Shown here in pieces: positions 6,465-11,524 of a stretch of 11,524 nucleotides of DNA. The notes below the pieces were generated by a model. That model made no database searches. It saw nothing but the letters and a program-made list of their open reading frames with translations, and had not been told where the DNA came from. Both the position numbers and the translations under genes were made by a program. The stretch covers positions 1-11,524 of the forward strand of contig JALHTN010000037.1 of NCBI GenBank assembly GCA_022865865.1. Direction: 5' to 3'. The DNA is from Anaerolineales bacterium. Its GTDB lineage: Bacteria; Chloroflexota; Anaerolineae; Anaerolineales; UBA4823. Position 1 is the stretch's first letter; each line of letters opens with the position of its first letter.

Positions 6465-6562
6465 ATCCGGCGCAAGATGAGTCACCAATTCAAGTCCTAG
6501 AAACCCGCTCGCAGCGGTCGAGCCAGGGGGATGTAATAGCGGTGGATAGGGCCAACCAGTGA
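6461..6562 (+). CDS. Possible 33-residue small protein between leader peptide and ferredoxin
   Basis: ATG 6461 to TGA 6560-6562 gives 33 polar residues beginning MNPAQDESPIQVLETRSQRS. It has no membrane segment, cysteine or known motif. Its start overlaps the stop of the 10-codon frame (ATGA), and its stop overlaps the GTG start of the ferredoxin gene (GTGA). This is the same coupling style used by every later junction in the operon. It uses several codons that look uncommon here (CTA, ATA, AGG), which argues against strong selection as a protein. It is either a real small protein, a translational relay, or an accidental open frame. Confidence 0.3.
   Translation: MNPAQDESPIQVLETRSQRSSQGDVIAVDRANQ
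6505..6523 (+). promoter_or_regulatory. Two mutually exclusive small hairpins upstream of the ferredoxin start
   Basis: CCGCT (6505-6509) can pair with AGCGG (6513-6517). The overlapping GCTCG (6507-6511) can pair with CGAGC (6519-6523). Only one can form at a time. They lie about 35-50 bases before the GTG start, inside the 33-codon frame. No known riboswitch class is recognised, and short GC-rich repeats of this size can arise by chance. Confidence 0.2.
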
Positions 6563-6840
6563 GAGTTTACGCTCGCACTCCTCTCGATATCTCACAAATT
6601 ATGGTTCCGCGCGGTCAGGTTTACTTGATCCCTGAACGCTGCAAAGGTTGCGAGTTGTGTGTTCATTTCTGTCCTCGCGATGTATTGTCTATCTCGGATG
6701 AGCGCAACGCCAAAGGTTACCGCATCCCGATGGTGTCCAATGGGGAGGTAGAGCAGTGCGTGAACTGTGGATTTTGCACCCTGGTTTGCCCTGAATTTGC
6801 GATCTTTACACTTCCAATAGAAGGTGACCAAAATGGATGA
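6559..6840 (+). CDS. korD: 2x[4Fe-4S] ferredoxin subunit of 2-oxoacid:ferredoxin oxidoreductase (delta)
   Basis: This 93-residue protein has two complete four-cysteine cluster motifs: C28, C31, C34, C38 (CKGCELCVHFCP) and C67, C70, C73, C77 (CVNCGFCTLVCP). This is the layout of the delta subunit of 2-oxoglutarate and related ferredoxin oxidoreductases, which passes electrons from the catalytic subunits to external ferredoxin. The GTG start at 6559 is chosen because AGGG lies eight bases upstream and the GTG overlaps the preceding stop. An ATG at 6601 (residue 15) would give a more standard short N-terminus (MVPRGQVYLIPERCKG) but has no ribosome site, so the first 14 residues are uncertain. 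Its stop overlaps the next gene by eight bases. It is the first clear gene of the operon. The symbol rests on the order delta-alpha-beta-gamma and on the alpha subunit's similarity to KorA. Confidence 0.85.
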   Translation: MRVYARTPLDISQIMVPRGQVYLIPERCKGCELCVHFCPRDVLSISDERNAKGYRIPMVSNGEVEQCVNCGFCTLVCPEFAIFTLPIEGDQNG

Positions 6841-7984
6841 TCGCAGGGTTCTCACGGGCAAGCATTATATGAATGGCGATGAAGCCTGTGCGGAAGGTGC
6901 TCTGGCGGCTGGGTGTTCCTTCTTTGGCGGTTATCCGATCACACCTTCCACAGAAATTGCTGAACACCTGGCTAAACGCATGCCTGAAATTGGCGCGGTC
7001 TTTATGCAGATGGAAGACGAACTCGCCAGCATGGCTGCCATATTAGGTGCTTCGGCTGCAGGGGCACGGGCGATGACCGCCACCTCTGGACCGGGATTAA
7101 GCTTGATGATGGAGAATATTGGCCTGGCAGTCATGCTCGAGATCCCTTGTGTGGTGGTGGATGTACAGCGGGGTTCCCCATCTACTGGCTTACCGACCAT
7201 GCCAGGGCAATCGGATGTGATGCAGGCACGCTGGGGTTCTCATGGTGATTACGAGATCGTGGCATATAGTCCCTGGTCTGTTCAAGAGATGTTCGATCTG
7301 ACTATCTTGGCATTCAATATAGCGGACCGCTACCGCACACCGGTACTGATGCTTTGTGATGAGGTCGTGGGGCACATGATCGAGCGCCTGGTGATCCCTA
7401 CCCGTGAGCAAATTGAAATCTGGAGCAGGAAAAAACCTAAAGAATCAAGCAACGGACGTTATGATCCTTTTAAGGTTAGTGACCCAGACCTGGTGCCTCC
7501 TATGATGCATGCCGGGGAGGGCTACAAGGTGCATTTCACTGGATTAACGCATGATGTACATGGCTATCCTGATATGTCAGCCGAGACACACCATAATCTA
7601 GTCACGCGCCTGGTGAATAAAATCCAACACAACGCTGATCAAATTATCCGCACAGAAGGGTACTGGCTGGAGGATGCCGAAATAGTTGTGGTGGCCTACG
7701 GCTGCACCGCCCGATCGGCTCAACGTGCCGTGCGTGAAGCCCGGGAAAACGGGATACCCGTGGGGCTGCTGCGGCTGATCTCCATATGGCCTTTCCCAGA
7801 GAACCTGATGCGAGGCCTGGCGGAAAGAACAAAGACGATTATTATCGCAGAGATGAATCTAGGTCAGATCAGTCGCGAGATCCAGCGCGTGATTGGACGT
7901 CCGGTGCAGGGTGTCTTTCATGCCGGCGGTGAGATGATCCCACCCGATCCGATCCTGGAAGCAATTATGGAGGCAGCCAAGTGA
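6833..7984 (+). CDS. korA: 2-oxoacid:ferredoxin oxidoreductase alpha subunit (2-oxoglutarate type)
   Basis: This is a 383-residue alpha subunit. The signature YPITPSTE lies at residues 34-41, in a pyrimidine-binding fold. It is followed by MEDELASMAAILGASAAGA, then ATSGPGLSLMMENIG, VVDVQRGSPSTGLPTMPGQ and YRTPVLMLCDEVVGHM. These match archaeal and bacterial KorA more closely than pyruvate or branched-chain enzymes, as I recall those families. With KorB it decarboxylates 2-oxoglutarate oxidatively to succinyl-CoA, or runs reductively in CO2 fixation; substrate choice cannot be settled from sequence alone. ATG 6833 is preferred over GTG 6824 because AAGGTGA sits five bases upstream and family members start near this point. 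It overlaps the ferredoxin gene by eight bases, and its TGA overlaps the GTG start of the beta gene. The fold continues to the C-terminal domain without any frameshift. Confidence 0.92.
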   Translation: MDDRRVLTGKHYMNGDEACAEGALAAGCSFFGGYPITPSTEIAEHLAKRMPEIGAVFMQMEDELASMAAILGASAAGARAMTATSGPGLSLMMENIGLAVMLEIPCVVVDVQRGSPSTGLPTMPGQSDVMQARWGSHGDYEIVAYSPWSVQEMFDLTILAFNIADRYRTPVLMLCDEVVGHMIERLVIPTREQIEIWSRKKPKESSNGRYDPFKVSDPDLVPPMMHAGEGYKVHFTGLTHDVHGYPDMSAETHHNLVTRLVNKIQHNADQIIRTEGYWLEDAEIVVVAYGCTARSAQRAVREARENGIPVGLLRLISIWPFPENLMRGLAERTKTIIIAEMNLGQISREIQRVIGRPVQGVFHAGGEMIPPDPILEAIMEAAK

Positions 7985-8814
7985 TAGGCGTCAGGATTGC
8001 CAGTGAACACCCGCTGGACACGATCATCCGTGCGGACCGCATGCCGCATATCTGGTGTCCCGGGTGTGGGATCGGGATAGTGATGAGGTGTTATGCGCAG
8101 GCGATCCTCGATTCAGGGATTCCAGAGGATCAACACGTGGTGATTTCCGGCATTGGATGTTCAGGCCGAGTTGCGGGGTATATGAATATCGACTCATACC
8201 ACACTACGCATGGCAGGGCGATTCCTTTTGCGGTGGGGATGAAGCTGGCCAAACCAGAATTGATGACCACTGTCTTCAGCGGCGATGGCGATTTGACAGC
8301 CATTGGTGGCAATCACTTGATCCATGCTGCCAGGCGTAATGTGGATGTGAATGTGATCTGTGTTAACAATTTTAATTACGGCATGACTGGTGGGCAGGTT
8401 GGACCAACCACGCCCAGAGGTGCCAAAGGAACAACGGCACCCTATGGTAATCCTGAATTACCCTTCAACTTACCCTATTTACTGGCTGCTTCCGGCGCGA
8501 ATTTTGTGGCTCGCTGGACCACGATCCACGTTCGCCAGATCAGAGACGATATCCTGTATGCCTTTTCCCGCCCAGGGTTTACGTTTATCGAAGTCCTGGC
8601 ACCATGTCCTGTAGGCTTTGGTAAATCGAACAATATTGATGATGGTTTGGAGGAAATGGAGCTTTATCGCCAACGCTGTGTTTTAGTGCGCGATGGCGAC
8701 GTTCGCCAGGATGATCTGAATATCGATCTGCGCGAGGATAAACCGATCTATATTGGTCGGTTCGCAGACCAGGATCGTCCAGCATATAAACCAGTCAAGG
8801 TGGAGCCGCAATGA
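7981..8814 (+). CDS. korB: 2-oxoacid:ferredoxin oxidoreductase beta subunit, TPP- and [4Fe-4S]-binding
   Basis: This 277-residue catalytic subunit carries the TPP pyrophosphate/Mg motif GDGD (101-104) with NN at 129-130, followed by GMTGGQ (134-139). Cysteines C26, C29, C60 and C209 have the spacing of the proximal [4Fe-4S] ligands known for 2-oxoacid oxidoreductases (WCPGCGIG, GIGCSG, APCPVG). TPP activates the 2-oxoacid, and the cluster takes electrons from the intermediate toward the ferredoxin subunit. The GTG at 7981 is chosen as start because GGAGG lies seven bases upstream and it overlaps the alpha-subunit stop (GTGA). An ATG at 8041 would fall just before the first cysteine pair and leave too short an N-terminus. 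The C-terminal 60 residues are acidic and less conserved. The gene ends in an ATGA overlap with the gamma gene. Confidence 0.93.
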   Translation: MIGVRIASEHPLDTIIRADRMPHIWCPGCGIGIVMRCYAQAILDSGIPEDQHVVISGIGCSGRVAGYMNIDSYHTTHGRAIPFAVGMKLAKPELMTTVFSGDGDLTAIGGNHLIHAARRNVDVNVICVNNFNYGMTGGQVGPTTPRGAKGTTAPYGNPELPFNLPYLLAASGANFVARWTTIHVRQIRDDILYAFSRPGFTFIEVLAPCPVGFGKSNNIDDGLEEMELYRQRCVLVRDGDVRQDDLNIDLREDKPIYIGRFADQDRPAYKPVKVEPQ

Positions 8815-9368
8815 GACAGGAGATCCGCATCGCTGGTTTTGGAGGTCAGGGGGTCGTTCTGGCAGGATATGTACTGGGAAAAGCACTGGCGCTTTATTCG
8901 GGACGGGAGGCAGTAATGACGCAATCTCATGGACCTGAAGCGCGTGGTGGGGCTTCCAGTGCCGATCTGGTGGTATCAACAGAACCCATTGCGTATCCTT
9001 TTGTGCAGCAGCCGGATTACCTGGTGGCTTTATCACAAGAGGCATATACAAGATTCCGACCTGCTATCAAAGCAGAGGCGCTGGTAATGATCGATCAAGA
9101 TTTGGTAAAACCCCAAGATGGCGATCAAATCTGTGGCATTCCAGCTACTCAGATGGCGGAAGATTTGGGGCGCCGGATTGTGACCAATGTTGTTATGCTG
9201 GGTTATGTAACAGCATTAACGGGCATCGTGACTCCGGAAGCGATGATCAAGGCGCTGGAGACAACGTTAAATTCGCGGGTTCTGGAGCTAAACATCAGCG
9301 CATTTAATGCAGGCCTGGAGTATCAAGCCAGACAAAAAGACCTATTGGTACCTGAGAGGGGATCATGA
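8811..9368 (+). CDS. korC: 2-oxoacid:ferredoxin oxidoreductase gamma subunit
   Basis: This 185-residue protein has the gamma-subunit hallmarks. There is an N-terminal GFGGQGV (9-15) in a Rossmann-like start, then QSHGPEARGGASSADLVVS and PDYLVALSQEAY. A C-terminal region reads TNVVMLGYVTALTGIV. The gamma domain is thought to help bind CoA and to stabilise the alpha-beta pair. In some enzymes it is fused to the alpha subunit; here it is separate, as in four-subunit Kor enzymes. ATG 8811 overlaps the beta stop (ATGA) and has GGTGGAG just upstream. The gene ends in another ATGA overlap with the HdrA-like gene. This is the link that ties the flavoprotein to the oxidoreductase at the level of translation. 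Confidence 0.92.
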   Translation: MRQEIRIAGFGGQGVVLAGYVLGKALALYSGREAVMTQSHGPEARGGASSADLVVSTEPIAYPFVQQPDYLVALSQEAYTRFRPAIKAEALVMIDQDLVKPQDGDQICGIPATQMAEDLGRRIVTNVVMLGYVTALTGIVTPEAMIKALETTLNSRVLELNISAFNAGLEYQARQKDLLVPERGS

Positions 9369-11524
9369 GTGGTTCTGTGCTGGTCATAGGCGGAGGTATC
9401 GCTGGCATCCAGTCTGCCCTCGACCTTGCGGAAGCAGGAGCGCAGGTTTACCTGGTTGAGAAAGAAGCCACGATTGGCGGTTTAATGGCGGTCCTGGATA
9501 AGAACTTTCCTACCCTGGATTGTTCGATTTGTATCGAAGCTCCGAAAATGTCTGAAGTTGACCTGCATCCAAATATCCAGATCATATCTCCGGCAGAAGT
9601 GGTTAAAGTCGATGGGCAGGTGGGAGATTTTCAGGTCCAAATTCGGCGCAAGGCGCGTTTTGTAACCGATGAGTGTACCCGCTGTGGGGATTGTGCCACA
9701 GTTTGCCCAGTGGTGATGCCCAACGAGTATGACTCCGGTATGGCAGCCCGCAAAGCTATCTTCACCCCCATTCCACAATCAATTCCAGGTACATACCTGG
9801 TTGATATCGAGAACTGTCTGAATGATCCACCCAACTACCTGCCGTGCGATCGCTGTGTCCAAGTTTGCCCACCCAAGTCGATCGATTTTTTGATGGCAAG
9901 AGAGACCATTGAGACTATTGCCGTAAGCGCCATCATCCTGGCGATTGGCTACGACATGTTCGATCCTCGAAAAATGCCTGAGTATGGCTATGGAAAGCAC
10001 CCGGACATCTTAACGGCTTTGGAGTTTGAACGTTTGGTAAATTCTGCCGGACCCACAGGAGGGGAGATCGTCCGACCCTCGGATGGTGAGCACCCTGATA
10101 ATATCCTGTTTGTTTTATGTGTTGGCTCGCGTGATCATCGTTTCTACCACTATTGTTCCAGGTTCTGCTGCATGTATTCGATCAAACATGCGTACCAGGC
10201 TCTTGACCACGGCATAGAAGATGTGTCTGTGCTCTATATGGATGTGCGGGCATTTGGTAAGGGGTTTGACGGTTTTTGGAAGCGCACTGAGATCGAAGGG
10301 GCGAAATTTTTAAGGGGGCGTCCAGCTCGAATTTCCCCAAATGGAAATGGGAACATCCAGGTGTTGTATGAAGACACAGACCTGTCTGCCCGCATGGAAA
10401 CTGAATACGATATGGTTGTCCTGGCGAATGCGGTTGCCCCGCAAGAAGGCCTGGCGGAATTGGCGCAGCGTTTGAATATTGAAGTAGATGAAGACGGATT
10501 CATCCGGGCTGATGAAATTCTAGGTGGGTTGGTGATGACGACCCGTCCTGGGATCTATGTCGCGGGTTGCGTTTCTGGTCCGAAGGATATTCCCGATAGT
10601 GTATCCGAAGCCAGTGCAGCTGCTGCTCTGGCCTTAAGCCACTTGACCGAAAGACATTGGCCCGACCCAATTGAAGTAGCAGCTATCGAGGATATTGATA
10701 TTCCTCGAGTCGGGGTGTTTATTTGTCATTGTGGGAATAATATCGCCGGGGTGGTGGATGTGGTGCAGGTGGTTGATTTTGCACGGGGATTGCCAGATGT
10801 GGTCTTCGCATCGCACCAGATGTTCTCATGTGCTGGAAATACTCAACAAGAGATCGAAGCAGCAATCAAACAGGAGAAGATCAACCGGGTGGTTGTGGCT
10901 GCCTGTTCTCCGAAAACACATGAATCGATCTTCCGCGGTGTCATGCTGCGGGCTGGGTTAAATCCATATTTGTTTGAAATGTCAAATATTCGCAATATGG
11001 ATTCATGGGTTCATAAGCATGAAAAAGAAGCCGCTACCCAGAAAGCCAATGATATGGTCCGTATGGCGGTTGAAAAAGCTCGCCGGCTGACGCCCCTGGA
11101 GAGTTCCGAGCTGCCCTTGATCCAAAAAGCGCTGGTAATTGGGGGTGGTATCGCTGGAATGACGGCCGCAGTTGCCATTGCGGATCAGGGCTTTGAGACC
11201 CACCTGGTTGAACAAGAAGGTCGTCTGGGTGGCTTGCTTAACGAGCTGGATGAAGTCGCACCGGCAAATATTCAAGCAAATATGTTGTTGGAGACAAAAA
11301 CCCGCCAGCTTTTTGAGAGTGGTGTTCATGTCCATCTCGAGTCTGGAATCACAAGTATCGGGGGTGTGGTTGGAAATTTCAGATCGACCCTGATGGATGG
11401 CTCGGGACTGGATGTAGGCGCGATCGTGGTTGCTACTGGGTCAAGGCCGTACCAACCTGTGGAATTCAATTACGGCCAAGACCCGCGGGTGATCACCAAT
11501 CTAGAAATGGAGGACCTGCTCCAA
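9365..11524 (+). CDS. Large HdrA-like FAD/iron-sulfur protein with two HdrA-type units (3' end outside window)
   Basis: The frame is open from ATG 9365 (GAGG upstream, ATGA overlap with the gamma gene) to the window end, 720 residues without a stop. Order of parts: FAD-binding GGGIAG at 9-14; ferredoxin-like cysteines C104, C107, C110, C114 and a second set C151, C161, C164, C168 with an unusual nine-residue first gap; then CVGSRD (252-257) and YCSRFCCM (263-270), the HdrA four-cysteine pattern. From about 447 a second, standard HdrA beginning appears: VGVFICHCGNNIAGVVDV, then VVAACSPKTHE (510-520) and LNPYLFEMSNIRNMDSWVH. A second FAD motif GGGIAG lies at 593-598. HdrA is the flavin subunit of heterodisulfide reductases, where FAD splits or merges electron pairs between ferredoxin and other carriers. 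Here it probably links Kor electrons to NADH, Hdr-like or MvhD-like partners encoded downstream. The duplicated layout is seen directly; bifurcation is inferred. Confidence 0.9.
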   Translation, partial: MSGSVLVIGGGIAGIQSALDLAEAGAQVYLVEKEATIGGLMAVLDKNFPTLDCSICIEAPKMSEVDLHPNIQIISPAEVVKVDGQVGDFQVQIRRKARFVTDECTRCGDCATVCPVVMPNEYDSGMAARKAIFTPIPQSIPGTYLVDIENCLNDPPNYLPCDRCVQVCPPKSIDFLMARETIETIAVSAIILAIGYDMFDPRKMPEYGYGKHPDILTALEFERLVNSAGPTGGEIVRPSDGEHPDNILFVLCVGSRDHRFYHYCSRFCCMYSIKHAYQALDHGIEDVSVLYMDVRAFGKGFDGFWKRTEIEGAKFLRGRPARISPNGNGNIQVLYEDTDLSARMETEYDMVVLANAVAPQEGLAELAQRLNIEVDEDGFIRADEILGGLVMTTRPGIYVAGCVSGPKDIPDSVSEASAAAALALSHLTERHWPDPIEVAAIEDIDIPRVGVFICHCGNNIAGVVDVVQVVDFARGLPDVVFASHQMFSCAGNTQQEIEAAIKQEKINRVVVAACSPKTHESIFRGVMLRAGLNPYLFEMSNIRNMDSWVHKHEKEAATQKANDMVRMAVEKARRLTPLESSELPLIQKALVIGGGIAGMTAAVAIADQGFETHLVEQEGRLGGLLNELDEVAPANIQANMLLETKTRQLFESGVHVHLESGITSIGGVVGNFRSTLMDGSGLDVGAIVVATGSRPYQPVEFNYGQDPRVITNLEMEDLLQ

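Larger units (their letters stand above)
6218..6558. promoter_or_regulatory. Divergent intergenic and leader region between the LuxR block and the Kor-Hdr operon
   Basis: This stretch separates two divergent transcription units, so it must hold promoters for both. On the plus strand a TATAAT box is visible at 6372-6377, but no -35 element near TTGACA lies at 16-18 bases, which is compatible with an activator-dependent promoter. For the leftward genes I cannot point to a convincing promoter pair. The motif GTTGAGTA occurs twice in opposite orientation (6280-6287 on the minus strand, 6318-6325 on the plus strand). A one-mismatch copy of its first seven bases lies at 6339-6345 on the minus strand. 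Downstream of the -10 box are short inverted repeats and two tiny reading frames, described separately. Confidence 0.6.

Noticed and set aside
8683..9051. 122-codon leftward frame inside korB/korC
   Set aside because: It is a shadow of two well-supported genes, rich in Pro and Arg from antisense reading, with no recognisable domain or ribosome site.
1..11524. CRISPR array, insertion sequence, tRNA or rRNA gene, phage defence system
   Set aside because: I saw no regularly spaced repeats, transposase motifs, terminal repeats, cloverleaf structures or defence-protein motifs. The decay seen at the left looks like local deletion and point mutation.

Overview
The window looks like a piece of a bacterial chromosome from an anaerobic or facultative member of the Chloroflexota (Anaerolineae-like). 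This is an inference from gene content: a MalT-type LuxR regulator, poorly characterised six-helix membrane proteins, a Tat-exported flavodoxin, and a 2-oxoacid:ferredoxin oxidoreductase joined to an HdrA-type flavoprotein. I see no rRNA, tRNA, CRISPR array, transposase or phage gene.

Left part (1-6217). A 3' fragment of a zinc-type alcohol/polyol dehydrogenase reads rightward and ends at 345. It converges on a long leftward block, which reads in transcription order: an intact six-helix membrane protein (6217-5450), a 913-residue MalT-like LuxR regulator (5403-2662), a perfect 11-bp hairpin, a 69-residue small protein (2552-2343), a second membrane protein related to the first but broken by an in-frame TGA (2253-1474), a Tat-signal flavodoxin (1471-815), and a chimeric remnant (718-360). 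The remnant joins the N-terminus of a third membrane protein, out of frame, to the C-terminus of a CPBP-type intramembrane protease. The block appears to have expanded by duplication and to be partly decaying.

Middle (6218-6558). This divergent leader region carries a good -10 box, several short inverted repeats and a repeated GTTGAGTA motif. It also holds two very small reading frames (10 and 33 codons) that overlap each other and the ferredoxin start by ATGA/GTGA junctions.

Right part (6559-11524). A tightly coupled rightward operon encodes a 2x[4Fe-4S] ferredoxin subunit (KorD-like), the alpha subunit (KorA), the TPP-binding beta subunit (KorB), the gamma subunit (KorC), and the first 720 residues of a large HdrA-like flavoprotein that runs off the window. 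Every junction is a start/stop overlap, which argues for co-translation of one complex or pathway. KorDABC would interconvert a 2-oxoacid (most likely 2-oxoglutarate) plus CoA with its acyl-CoA and CO2, using ferredoxin as electron carrier. The HdrA-like protein contains an N-terminally shortened HdrA unit followed by a complete HdrA start and a second FAD domain. It would be the electron hub linking Kor-derived low-potential electrons to another donor or acceptor, possibly by flavin-based bifurcation or confurcation. This tandem HdrA coupled to KorDABC, with its coupled small-ORF leader, is the most interesting part of the window.
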